In this document: positions 11,729-22,342 of the stretch, piece after piece
Layout of the letters: each line of letters starts with the position of its first letter
How positions within the stretch are numbered: the stretch's first letter is position 1
Source of the DNA: Chromera velia
Lineage: Eukaryota > Sar > Chromeraceae
DNA: 31,600 nt
Direction of reading: 5' to 3'
Assembly (NCBI GenBank): GCA_018398765.1
Contig: JAHBMJ010001305.1
Span: forward strand, 1,409 to 33,008
Position numbers and translations under genes: made by a program
The notes under the pieces: generated by a model
Told to the model about the DNA's origin: nothing
Databases searched by the model: none
The model's input: only the letters and a program-made list of their open reading frames with translations

Positions 11729-13036
11729 GCTGAGTATCAGATGCCGCCATGCAACAAAAAGGCCATCCCCTTTATCGATCTGTTTGATCGATCCCAAATG
11801 GCTCTTCCTTTCCGAGAAAGATTTTCTCCCCAACATTTTTCTCACAGGGCATCCATGGAAGTCCGTCTCCACAATCACAAAAAAGAGGCCTCTCATCAAG
11901 ATACAACACATAGAGCTTTCAGAGACACAGCAATAAAGGGAATTCGGTCAACTGACGGTCTCACAATCGAGGTCCTTTCCAGTGTTGCACGCTGCCTCCT
12001 CGAATGCTCCCAGAAATGTTTCGTCGGTGGACGCACCGTTGCCCCCAAACGCCTGCACACAGTCAGGTGCACAGAAGTGCTCCTTCCACGTCATGCAGGA
12101 ATTGTACAAACAACCTGGATTTATGGAGGGACTTGTAGACATCCTTCGCAACGCAGTGTCATTATATGTTCATAAATCGGAGACAGCAAATAACCCCCAC
12201 ATTTCTTCACTTCACAAACCTACACACCATCACCCGAGGAACCTCACCACGTGCCTAAACTGAAAAGAGACAGATTCTGTCTTTCAAATTACTCCCTGCG
12301 CGTCCTTACAAGTATTTGGTTTGTCCGGATACGTGCAGTCAGTGAACCCGACACGCACTCTGTCATACAGACCTGGAGAGCACAGGCGTCGCAAAACAGT
12401 CCAGAAGCCGAACAGGCCGCAGTGCAGCTCTGCCCGGGCTCCCCCAGAATCCAGGAACCTGATCGAAAGCATACAGGCAGGCAGGCAGGCAGGTACACAT
12501 GGAATGAGATGAAGAAAGGCGGGAGTGCTGAGCCTAGTCCTCGTGGGCGCTGTTTCATTTTCTTTTCACGAGAATAAAGAGAGGGGCGCAGCAACGGACT
12601 GAAGCGAAGGGGAGGGGAGGAATACGGGAAAAAAGGATCTGGGCGCCGACATGCGACTATTGGCCTGTCCTTGTCGACACTTCATCTGACAGGAGGGACC
12701 CCGGGGTGCATGGATCCTGTCGTTGTCTCTCCATTTCTCACACGCAAGCAAGCCTTCTCCATCATATGCCGCCAGTGGTCTCATAGATACGGTGAGAAAA
12801 TTCCGACAGACAAACATACAGTGAGGCATACAGACATCCGGCATGCCTCGCAAGCATGCCCATGGACTCACGCATCCCATCAGCCCCTGCCTGCCTGAAC
12901 AAATGTTTACTCACCCGAGCAGGCCTCCCCCTGGTTGTGCATGACGGTCTCCCTCCCAGCGGAGCACAGAGAGCAGTCAGACTGACAACCCGGCCCAGGA
13001 GGGTCACACGCCTCTCCACCCTCCTCCTGCTTACGT

Positions 13037-13094
<58 letters not shown>

Positions 13095-13353
13095 GGACAG
13101 AGAGACAGAGAGGTAAAGGAATGGAGAAACGATGAGATCTGAATGCATGTGTACATGCATGAATGGATGCTGGGAGGCCACAAGTACGGAAAGTGTATCA
13201 CTTATCTGAATCTCAGTCTGTCTGCCTGTTGACCTACCCCCAAATGTTTAATGTCTGCATGACGTCTCCCGCTTTTGTTTTGAGAGCCTGGAGAGAGAGA
13301 GGGAGAGAGAGACAGAGAGAGACAGAGAGAGGGAGAGAGACACAGGGAGAGAC

Positions 13354-13408
<55 letters not shown>

Positions 13409-13441
13409 GACAGAGACAGAGACAGAGACAGAGCCTAGAGA

Positions 13442-13492
<51 letters not shown>

Positions 13493-14231
13493 AGAAAAAT
13501 GTCAGACCCCCTAGTACAGTACGAAGAACCCACACCGACCTGCACGACAGCATCCCCACAGAAAGTGCAGCTGCTCCTGTACCCCTCTTCACTCGGAGTT
13601 CCTCCCGTAAAGATGGGCGTCCTGTTCGTCATAGGGTGCTCTGGCTCGCAGGTCTCCGCGCCCTGTAGACAGGCAGGCAGGCAGGCAAGCAGGCAGGCAG
13701 GCAAGCAGGAAGACAGGCAAGCAGGCAGGCAGGCAGGCAGGCAGGCCAAAAGGGACTACATGGTTTCACGCATGCATGCCTATGAATCGATCGCAGACGA
13801 CTCTCTTGATGCTGGACTTCGTCAATCGGTTGTCTCCTGATTGTAAGTGCACAAATTTAAGCCTAATCAGTGTTGCGCAGACTGTTGGGAGGGCCATGCA
13901 TGAAAAGTCGATCTCTCTTAGGAAAAGCCTCAGCGAGTGGAAATAAGCATTCAAAATAAATACGCATGCACAAGCCCGTTGTGCAAACCGACGTACGCCC
14001 CGACGGACGGACGGACGGACGGACGGACCTGAAGGATCCCATCCCCACAGAAGGTGCAGTCCTCCCTGCAACCGCTCTCGAAGGGGAGGTCCAAAAGAAC
14101 ACCCCGTCCGAAAATTGGAGTTCCTTCTTTTGAAGAGTCGAAAGGCTCGCCTGCGTGGGTCAGGAGGCGGAAGTTCAGTGTACATGCATCGATGTATGAA
14201 AATTTGCATATAAAACAGGGTGCAATACCGC

Positions 14232-14304
<73 letters not shown>

Positions 14305-14417
14305 GCATATATGCATTTACAGACTATATGGTTTCTTTGCCTCCTCCTTTTCATGAACACAACAGACAAAAAGAAAGAAAGTAACAAAGACAAAGGAACA
14401 TCACGAGAATCTGCATT

Positions 14418-14453
<36 letters not shown>

Positions 14454-14898
14454 GGCAGGCAGGCAGACAGGCAGGCAGACAGGCAGGCAGACAGGCAGAC
14501 AGAAGGAAAGGAAGAGAGCAAGGAAGAGAGAGAGAATCAGCTGACACGTCTCTCCATCTTCACTCCACTGAAGAATTCCGTCTCCGCATTGAGGGATCTG
14601 TTCTTCTTCCTCTTGAATGGTTGTCAGAACGTCCTCTCCTGTACTGTTTGCCCAGGTTGTGGTGGTTTCTGCTGCTGCTGTCGTGGTGGTGGTGGATGGC
14701 GGTTTCTTTACGTTCTCGGTGTCAGTTTTACTTGTCTTCTTGGGAGTGTTTGAGAAGGTTGCATGGGAAAAGGCCGGAGGGAAGCTTGAAGTCGAAAGGG
14801 GGGCCGCCATTCGCGTTCTTGAAAATGTCCTGAAGACCCTCTAGGGCTCCGGACACACAAAGAGCGAGGCCAACCAAATGCAAGCAGTTAAGCCTCAT
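10813..14898 (-). CDS. Secreted cysteine-rich modular protein (~10 exons, ~376 aa)
   Basis: Exons in transcript order: 14898-14732, 14643-14546, 14150-14029, 13662-13540, 13026-12915, 12458-12373, 12052-11957, 11606-11500, 11260-11201, 10972-10813. Exon phases join exactly at every border. A signal peptide (MRLNCLHLVGLALCVSGA) opens it. Then come tandem modules like the DUF4215/Myxo-disulfide family: CGDGILQ..GETCEP, TPIF, CTFCGDGILQ, then GAETCEP, TPIF, CTFCGDAVVQ, then EEGGEACDPPGPGCQSDCSL. A second module (SWILGEPGQSCTAACSA, CDACALQ, then FLGAFEEAACN) and a last Cys-rich exon (GSCCDTYC, LCCCVEAA, CSQC) follow. It is probably extracellular or wall-associated; function is unknown. The weakest step is exon 1: either an 88-nt intron at 14731-14644 with a poor pyrimidine tract, or a 1-nt slip in the G6 run near 14798-14803. 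If exon 9 were not spliced, the frame would end at a TGA at 11197. Confidence 0.72.
11611..11646. repeat. (GACA)n microsatellite at a 3' splice site
   Basis: On the coding (minus) strand this reads (CTGT)n and runs directly into the CTGCAG acceptor of the exon starting at 11606. It therefore serves as that intron's polypyrimidine tract. Confidence 0.85.
11697..11729. repeat. (GAAA)n microsatellite in an intron
   Basis: An AGAA-type tetranucleotide run, (CTTT)n on the coding strand, lying in the intron between exons 12052-11957 and 11606-11500 of the Cys-rich gene. Confidence 0.85.
13039..13500. repeat. (AC)n, (GA)n and (GACA)n microsatellite cluster in an intron
   Basis: (AC)n(AG)n at 13039-13100 abuts the acceptor of exon 13026-12915. 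Mixed GA/GACA tracts fill 13290-13497, down to just after the donor at 13539. All are pyrimidine-rich, or TG, on the coding strand. Open frames across them are low-complexity artefacts. Confidence 0.85.
13667..13746. repeat. (CAGG)n microsatellite at a 3' splice site
   Basis: An interrupted GGCA/CAGG tetranucleotide array. On the coding strand it is (CCTG)n, ending a few bases before the CTACAG acceptor of exon 13662-13540. A shorter array of the same unit at 12474-12491 precedes the acceptor of exon 12458-12373. Confidence 0.85.
14001..14029. repeat. (GGAC)n microsatellite forming a 5' splice site
   Basis: On the coding strand the exon ends ...CTTCAG and the intron begins GTCCGTCCGTCC. The donor sequence is thus itself the first units of the tetranucleotide array. 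Confidence 0.8.
14231..14511. repeat. (CT)n(CA)n(GA)n and (GACA)/(GGCA)n microsatellites in an intron
   Basis: A compound dinucleotide array at 14231-14304 and a GACA/GGCA tetranucleotide array at 14421-14505. Both sit in the intron between exons 14643-14546 and 14150-14029 of the Cys-rich gene. Confidence 0.85.
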
Positions 14899-15119
14899 TT
14901 GGCTGTATCTATTTCTGTCTGTCAGTCAACCTACTTTACAAAGGTCAGTCAAATGTGTTGCGCCCCTCCCTCTAGTCTTCCTCAGCTTCGACTGCGGAAA
15001 CTCCACTATCAATAGAATGGCAGTAGGCTGTGCATAGGATTCAAGGGTAGAATTCAATCTACTGAATTCGTGGCGAGTGAGCAATTAAAAAGAAACAACG
15101 GTCAAATCGAGTGTTAGTA

Positions 15120-15300
15120 ACGTTGTTGAGGGCACTGTTGCATGCCATGCATGCAGCCCGTGGGCCGCGTGCATGGCTCTGCGCCTCAAAACAAAAAAGT
15201 GCATGCATGCGCGCGCTGACATTTCTGCATGCATGCATGCATGCATGGCCGGGCCGAGACGCGGTCGGTCCCTTGGCCGTGCATGCACGTGCAAGAGAGG
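15120..15300. promoter_or_regulatory. Cluster of GCATGC palindromes upstream of the Cys-rich gene
   Basis: GCATGC or TGCATGCA occurs repeatedly at 15140-15154, 15201-15210, 15226-15246 and 15280-15286, about 240-390 bases upstream of the predicted start at 14898. In Apicomplexa this motif is a known binding site class of ApiAP2 factors. A promoter role here is inferred from motif and position only. It could equally be a short-unit microsatellite. Confidence 0.4.
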
Positions 15301-15348
15301 TATATTAAACCACATTTTGCTTGCAGTTTCACCGCAAGGGTAATCAAA

Positions 15349-15559
15349 TTCAGCTTCCACACTCCTCTTTCCTCCTTTACTACTGCCCCTGTCCTCCCTG
15401 TGATCTTATATATGTGTAGGTTTCCTACCTATACTCTGGTTTTGCCAGGCATGGTCAGGCTTGGCCCGTGCTCACTATCTGCACTCAGCTAGGCTCCCCG
15501 CCCCCTTTCTGCCGCTGGCGCAGATAAGATCTGGCTCCAAGGGTCCGCCCCCATACCCC
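15349..15559 (-). repeat. Split direct repeat B2 (3' end of element)
   Basis: 211 bp, matching B1 at 16070-16280 with about ten substitutions, all transitions by eye. It forms the outer 3' end of the element. The host side reads TAATCAAA. Confidence 0.9.
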
Positions 15560-15665
15560 GAAGTAGGCCGACGAATCAGGCTACGTCCTTCCGCTGGCGG
15601 ACTCGTTATGTGCCGGGCCGCCCAGAGGCAGGCCGGCCGAGTCTCCAGGGGAGGGTGGGCGGGCA
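15560..15665 (-). repeat. Unique spacer between A2 and B2
   Basis: 106 bp with no second copy in the window. It is GC-rich. In the canonical layout A2 and B2 lie next to each other, so this may be a variable region of the repeat or an insertion. Confidence 0.6.
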
Positions 15666-16069
15666 TCAGTTCGGTCCCTCAAATGCAGAATCCTCGGTTG
15701 TTCTTTCATTTTTACCCCTCCACTGATTCCGGTTTTTTGTAGAAAAAAAAAAACATGCACCAATTCACTTTTTAACAATCTTTTAGGCCGTCTCACTTGC
15801 CGTCTCTCGCTTTTACAGCTTGCTCTCTTCTTGTTAGTCTATTTCTTTGCTGTCTCTCCTTGCTATTCCCGTCTCCTTTTTATCATTATTCAGCTCTTGC
15901 CAATTCTCTGTCCGCGGCGATTCTCTACGTGACGTAATCGGCGTTCAGTCGCACTTACGCCTCAGGGCCCGACCCCGGCCTGCGCACGTGCGCACGTGTA
16001 GTTCGTTCCAGCTGAACCTGCGTTCCCACTCCGTTGTCTGGTTTAGTCCGGCTCCGCATGAACTCCTAT
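15666..16069 (-). repeat. Split direct repeat A2
   Basis: 404 bp, matching A1 at 22742-23145 with about 14 substitutions. Nearly all show T or A here where A1 has C or G. Joined directly to B1. Confidence 0.92.
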
Positions 16070-16280
16070 TTCAGCTTCCACACTCCTCTTTCCTCCTTTA
16101 CTACTGCCCCTGTCCTCTCTGTGATCTTATATATGTGTAGGTTTCCTACCTATACTCTGGTTTTGCTAGGCATGGTCAGGCTCGGCCCGTGCTCACTATC
16201 TGCACTCAGCTGGGCTCCCCACCCCCTTTCTACCGCTGGCGTAGATAAGATCTGGCTCCGAGGGTCCACCCCCATACCCC
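16070..16280 (-). repeat. Split direct repeat B1
   Basis: 211 bp, the internal copy of B2, lying between the tyrosine recombinase region and A2. Confidence 0.92.
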
Positions 16281-16596
16281 CACAACCCCGCAAAGAAGAC
16301 TACCATCGCGCCGCAGCGCACCAGCCGGGCCTAGCCCGGGGTGACCGTGGAGCTAGAAGCCGGGCAGCTAGCTGGGCGGCTTGGCCCCGGCCGTCATCCA
16401 TCTCCCGCTGCGTGACTAGCCCACGTCCCTCTACTGAGACAGTAGCTTAGTAAGTCCTATGTGTACCTTAGTGTCTAACTTCATCCGCTGTACGTCATCA
16501 ATGACATACACATGATTAATCACTGTCTGCTACAACTTTCTTTGGGTCTGCTTTTTCCCTGCTGCATAGCGCAGCTTCTTTGGGCTTAGCGTTTCC

Positions 16597-17604
16597 CTAA
16601 CACATGCTTGCAATATGTCTTGCAATTTCCTCTATTTCTCTTGCCGCATACGCCATCCATACATTCACACTGTTGTACCCCAGGATATTGACCGCTACGT
16701 CTACTGGCAGATTCGCTTTCCTCGCTGCCGTATGCCTACTTCTACGCAGTGAGTGTGTCGTAAAGTCCGTGCACTCCCTCTCTGGGAGACACTTTATGAT
16801 TGCCTTCCTCAGTGCCTTCTGCCACGCCTCCCTCGTGAGGGGCCTCTCTGCCCACCGATGGCCATATGCGTCCGTCGCCCGGAAAAGTGTCCCGCTTTTC
16901 GGGGCTTTCTCTAGAAACTCTAAGATCCTTTGCCCCAGTGCTGTTCCGTCTGTCCCTACTAGTAGAATCGGGCACATCATGCCTCTGCCCTACCTGTCCC
17001 CCTTCGATCTGTGTATATAACAAGCCACAAACGGTGGTTTCGCTTTGTCCCTCAATATGAAATCTTCCCTCCCTCTCGCCAAGATCTCCCCAATTCTCTT
17101 CACCGGAAAGAACGCCAACACCGTAATCGCTATGTTTCATAGGGCGTCTAGTGACCCTTGCCCCTCCCAATACTCTATCAGCTTCAACACCTCTTCTTTC
17201 GAAAGCCTCTCTTTCGTCTTCACTGAGTTGTCAGCCAACTTGTGCAAGCCCGTAAAAAAATACCGGAGGCTGTCGCTTTCAAATGGCGGCTGTTCGTGCC
17301 TGTGCATATGATGCCACCATCTCACCGCCCCCCTCAACGTTCCTATTTCATTCCCCTTCAGCCCTTTCAGATGCACGAACCCCATCTTCACATCCAGCGC
17401 ACACCACATAAGCAACAAGAACGGGTTTGATCTCTCCAACTTCCTTAGCGCCGCTTCATACCGCCGCTTCATGCTCACTTCCAGAGCTGCAGCCTCTATC
17501 TCCTCCGCTACTTTCGCGAGCTCATCCTTTGGTGTTGGGTCTAGCTTGTTGTCACTGGCCAGCACCAACTCCCTCTGTGACAGGAACCCTGCCTGTTTTG
17601 CCTT
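16597..17604 (-). pseudogene. Tyrosine recombinase of the DIRS-like element (broken)
   Basis: One frame interrupted by TGA at 17139-17137 and TAG at 16992-16990; a TAG also closes it at 17607-17605. The N-terminal part (ERLSKEEVLKLIEYW) is an alpha-helical core-binding domain. The catalytic part shows the box I Arg in FFPVKRIGEIL, the box II block TTHSLRRSRHTAA (H-x-x-R) and the likely nucleophile Tyr in VWMAYAAREIEEI. This enzyme joins the circular DNA copy to its target. The catalytic residues survive, so only nonsense changes are visible. It lies downstream of RT/RNase H, as in Ngaro-type elements. Confidence 0.85.
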
Positions 17605-18174
17605 CTAGGACAGCATCCTGGCCCTGCTTCCCTGCCTCTGAGCTGACTCTATATTCGGTCATGATATATGCATCGCACCCGTTCACGGTTTCCACTTCGC
17701 TAGCGCACCGCCATGCATGTACTTTGTCTAGCACTTTGATCAGTACTGCCCTTATGCCTATCGCTGGGACTAATACCCGGACTATGCCCTCCCTATTGCT
17801 AATTTTTGCCATCTCAGTAATAATCTATGGCAATTATACTAACATTGCCTACTATATATCAGGTTTTGTATGTCCACTTTTTCTAACTCTTTTGCATTAT
17901 AATTCTTTGAAGTTTACTATTGATAGTTCTATCGGTTTTAACTTTCTACATGCCGTTAACACTGTGACTTGCGCTGCGGTTGTCTGAAATTTCCCTAAAA
18001 CAACACTGCCTCCCACTCTTCCGCAATAGGCTGGCCCCACATGATGCTGAATTCCCAATCACCGTCTCTGTCCCCTCCATGCGCCACTCTACACGCGACG
18101 GGGGGTAAGACCTCAAACAGCCTGTGCCCTACTCTAAACCTTTCCATAACCCTGCTCTTTACGCCCTGTCTCCT

Positions 18175-20136
18175 CTATGAATCTCCTACGGATCGCGGCA
18201 CCAATAGTATGCGCGGCTCAAAAGCCGTTGTGGCTGCCTTTATCGCCGACTGATATTCGTCCCCCGCGGGTGCGTGCACCTCAACGCCTTCCACCCCCTT
18301 CTCTTTTGTCCCCCTAACTGCACTAACCTCCCTTCCTAGTGCTCTGGTTGCCTGGTGACTTAGTCCTCTTAACACTCGATCTGTTACCTTTTCTTTCCTG
18401 TGAACATCTCCGCTCATCCGAGACAGACTGTCTGCCTCTGTGTTCTCGGCGCCTGGGATGTGCACTGCCACGACCTCCACCTTTGCCTTCCTTTCAATCG
18501 TTTGAATCTCCTCTACAATGTCTCCCAAGGCCGCGGCTGCGCTGTGACGGTTGTTAATAATCCTCACTGTCACGCTGTTATCTGAGCAGACCACAATCCT
18601 CCCATTCTCGCTCCCTGCCCCTAATTTTGTAAATACCTGCAAGCATCGTAGCACCATCTTTGCCTCTCTTCAGTTAGATGAGCATACTGCTTGCTTTCCC
18701 GACCATCTCCACCAAATAGGGTTGCCTTTCCACACACCACCTCCCCCTGTCCCCGCCGCATCCCCTCTGATCACGGCTACCCCTTGGGGGATATCTTTCC
18801 ATGACGCTACCCAATCTGCTTCCCACACATCTAGACAGCCGGTGGGCGTCACATATAACTGCCTAACTGGTCTTTTTTCAACTGCGGACTTCCACCAATT
18901 CAATGACCTTACCATCTCTTTGCTCAGCTCTAACCCTCCTTTTTTCCATTTCCTCCATTCCATCTTTGACGTTGGCTGTACCGCTGGCGAGAACGCCCGC
19001 CAAAACGGGGCCAGTTTTTGCCCTCCGTGTCTCACAATAAGTCTCAGATGGTTCAGCAGACCCACTGTCTGAAGCCCTTGGGCAATGGTCGCTCTTCCTT
19101 CCCCTGCCGCCTGCATCAGCTCAGCAATTCTTTTTAGGGCCTTTTCCGTCTTACGCGGGGAGATATACAAAAACAATCTCTTCGTGTTTATGCCAATTCC
19201 GGTGAACTCCAATGCCTGTGTTGGTTCAACGGTTTTCAATTCTTTCACTTTCCATTCCATCTGTGCTAAGATTCTAAGTGCAAGCTGCAGGGCCTCTTTT
19301 GCTTCTTTTTCTGTGCTTGCTGTTATCAGAAAATCATCGATATAATTCAGTGACCGAATCGTTGCTGTGTGTATGCCAAACCGTTTGAACACTCTCTGGA
19401 TGTGCTCCATTGTACCTTGAAAAATAAACGGAGCGACTTTCAGGCCGAAACACATCACTCTGTAGCGATAGAAGGACTGGGTCGCTGGGTTGAAAAACCC
19501 TAGCAAATCGACATGCTCTGGGTGAATCTTGATGTGAAAGTACCCATCCTGCAAATCCAACTTTGCCATATGTTCTCCTGAGCGCAACAGCCTCAACGCA
19601 TGACGCACTGTTGGTAGCCCCATCACTGTGTCTCTTGTCGCTTTGTTTACCCCGGATGCTGTCATATCTATGATGATACGCGGCTTGTCCAATTCTGGCT
19701 TAGGTACTGCTCCCAAGGAGGATACAATATGGGGTTGTTTCGTCACTCTTTCAATAAATCCTTCCCTCTTCAGGCGATCAAATTCCTGACCCACTTTCTC
19801 TTCCCACTCTACGAGTGAGGAGTAATTTTCCATTTGAAAGCTTGGGGGCCAGTATTCTAGTGGAAGTTTCACACCTTCTTCTAACTGCTGTACTAGCCTG
19901 CCATCCATCCCAAACTCTCTCATTCTCTCACAATCAAGCTGCAACCCCTTTGCTCAGCATTCAGGTGTCACCCAACCTGGCGGTGGCTCCACTTGCGGTT
20001 TTGAAATGCTCCATTCTTCCAATGGCAGCGCCCACTTAGATTTTAGTGGTGGCAGTGGCTTGCCCCCTCCCTCCAGTCCGTGACCTGCACACAAAATTTT
20101 TGTATACTTAGATTCACTAATTTTGTACTGCAATCT
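18175..20136 (-). pseudogene. Reverse transcriptase/RNase H of the DIRS-like element (two in-frame TGA)
   Basis: One frame from just after a TAG at 20139-20137 to a stop at 18175, interrupted by TGA at 19956-19954 and 18672-18670. RT motifs in order: VPKPELDKPRIIIDM, AKLDLQDGYFHIKI (motif A), MCFGLKVAPFIFQ (motif B) and LNYIDDFLI (motif C, about 19333-19344). The RNase H part has VVCSDNSVTVRIINN and HIPGAENTEADSLSR, typical of DIRS elements. The second TGA follows SSN where these proteins usually have a Trp (N-W-x-E), so it looks like TGG to TGA. Host genes nearby use TGA as a stop, so recoding is unlikely. Confidence 0.88.
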
Positions 20137-21040
20137 CTAGAAGCCGCTAAATCGACTTGACCAGTCACTAGTCTCGATCGACTTGACCAGCCACTAGCCT
20201 TAATTTTTTCGCTGCCACGCTACCTTTCTAAGGCTTTTTTCTAGTCTGTTCTAGACTTATTTTTTTCTCTCCCCATCCTATTGAATGTTCCCTATACTTT
20301 GTTTCATGTACTTCATCCCCTTATTTTCAGTCAGCGTTTTCCGCATGCTCACCTACGGAGCCAGCTTACGGACCCTAACACTTCTAGCATGCTTAATGCA
20401 CCAGCTCTAGACGGCCTTCCCTTAATTCTGCAACTCATCTGCGCAATTCTACGAATACAACATGTGTCTTCCCTACAACCCTTCATGTATTCACCCCTCC
20501 CACACGGTTGCCTGACGCCTGGACGGGGTGCGCCAATCAACTCGGTCTGTCAGTGACCCCCTCCTTTGCCCTTGACCATCCCTTTGCCGTCTGTGTGACT
20601 CAATCCGATTCACTGACGGCCGGACGTCCCCCTCCTTTCACAACACACTAGGCATAAAAACTGTCATCTATGTAGCCTCTCGTTGGTACGGGACGTTTCG
20701 CTGACTAGCGCACTTCCTCCTTTTCTCATGCACCCCGCCCCCTTTCCTGCATCCTGCGTAACCGCATCATCCGGCCTGGTACAGCCTTCGTCGCGCGGGC
20801 GGACGCTGGATGAGGGCGTGGCTCTCTGAGGCTCTCCCCGCTGCTGCACTTTGAAGGGTCTCTGACTCTCCTCTTTCTAGGCAGATGCCAGTGGGGCAAC
20901 TGCATGGACCGCCTGAGCCGGCTCTCACGCTTCCCTTTTTATGTACTCACCACAGATCGCACTGTCATGCCGCTGCCCCAGCAACGCCTGACAATGCCTT
21001 CTTTTCCTTCTCAGCCTGCATCTCTACGCTACTCTCCTCT

Positions 21041-22342
21041 TTACTGCTTTTTTGAGGACACTCTAAACAGCTGGTCAATCATCTTGAAGCCCTCGCAGTT
21101 AGGCAGCCCTTGATTCGGGCAATCTGCCTGTGCGTGCTTCATACTAGCGGGGTCGGCTGCCTGCTTTCCCAGAACCTTGACCTTGTAGCGGTTCTTGGCC
21201 GCACAGATGCCACACACGGAGGGGCCCCCCGAGCTGGCTGCTGCCGCTGCTCCCCCATCCTTCCGCTGCTGCTGCTTACCCGCCGACGCCAGCTGGAGGT
21301 GCGCTTAGGTCACATACTGCGGGGCCGGCTGCCCCATGCGCAGTATCTTGGCCTCGACACTGCTCATGCGGTGCTCAGTGTGTGCGGCTCTGTCCCTCAA
21401 CTATGACAGTCTCTTGAAGGTAAGAGCGAGGAGAGGGAAAATCAAATCAGTCGCGTGGGGGTGTGTGGGCGCTCCGACTCTCGTGGCGTCAAGCGCTTGT
21501 CCCCCCGCCTCCAACGCCGCCTGCTGGAGGTCGGGGAACTCGCTACACCCGTCCATGTAGCGGACGAAGGTGGCCGCTGCCTCGGCAGTGCTCTACGCCC
21601 TCACATACTCTTTCTCGTCTGCGTTCTCAGACAGCCCATCTCTCTCTCTTGTGATTTGGGCCGCCATCTCCTTCGTCACCCCTTTCACCGATACCAACTC
21701 CCACTTTCCCTGAACCTTGTGTTCTCCTTCGGTGTTCGGGCCTCTCGCGAGAGCCCCAGCCGTGGTCGTGTCTGTGGGGAGGATGCAGGTCCCGTCTTGC
21801 TCTACTTTGGGTGCGGGGGCATACAGATTCACTTTCCATCCCCCCGTCTTTTTCACTCTCCTTTCATGCCTCTTCCTCCGCTCACCTGCCGTAATCTGGG
21901 GGATGATCATATCCTCGTCCTTGTCACTCTTCCCATCGTCGTCAGACTCGCCATGCGCGGCGGGGCCTCTAGGGCGCTTGGCACCACTTCCGCCCGCGGC
22001 GGCTCTCCCCGTGATCACGACCTCGTCTTCCAAATCCTCTGCGGCCTTTTTGGCCATGAAGGATTCGATCTTGGCCTTCAGGTCTGCTCGCTTCCGCTTC
22101 TGCTCAGCTCTGCGGAGGCGCTCTCTCTCCGCCTTCTCTCTNAGTCATGCATTGGTTGTTGTACCATGTCTGGCAGACATGCGGTGAACGCTCGTTCCCC
22201 TTTTACGCGCTTTGTACTCGTTTGTACTCATTGTGACTCCCTTGCGGCGGAGCCCTCTGCACTCCTTCGCTCGGGCAGTGTCTCGCTCACTTCGCCTCTC
22301 TGCCTGCTTTGTTGATCCTGCACTGACCTGCTTCGCTCGCAA
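21041..22342 (-). pseudogene. Gag-like ORF of the element with zinc-knuckle-like C-terminus (broken)
   Basis: A single minus-strand frame stays coding-like over 1.3 kb but contains stops at 22147-22145 (TGA), 21595-21593 (TAG), 21403-21401 (TAG) and 21307-21305 (TAA), before a terminal TAA at 21041. It also crosses one unresolved base at 22141. Content: a basic charged helix (RRAEQKRKRADLKAKIESF), an acidic stretch (DDDGKSDKDEDMIIP), then near the end VCGICAAKNRYK with a later KHAQADCP, giving a C-x2-C...H-x4-C pattern like a nucleic-acid-binding knuckle. Its position 5' of RT fits gag. Confidence 0.65.

Noticed and set aside
13766-14308. 180-aa minus-strand frame over microsatellites
   Set aside because: It mixes repeat translation with out-of-frame exon sequence; the Cys-module frame of exon 14150-14029 is a better explanation.
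16597-20136. TGA read as Trp in the element
   Set aside because: Host genes in the window end in TGA, and the element's other frames are also broken by TAG and TAA.
21110-22315. Plus-strand frames at 21.1-22.3 kb, one of 286 aa
   Set aside because: They are antisense shadows of the gag-like frame; the minus strand carries the Cys/His motif and charged helices.
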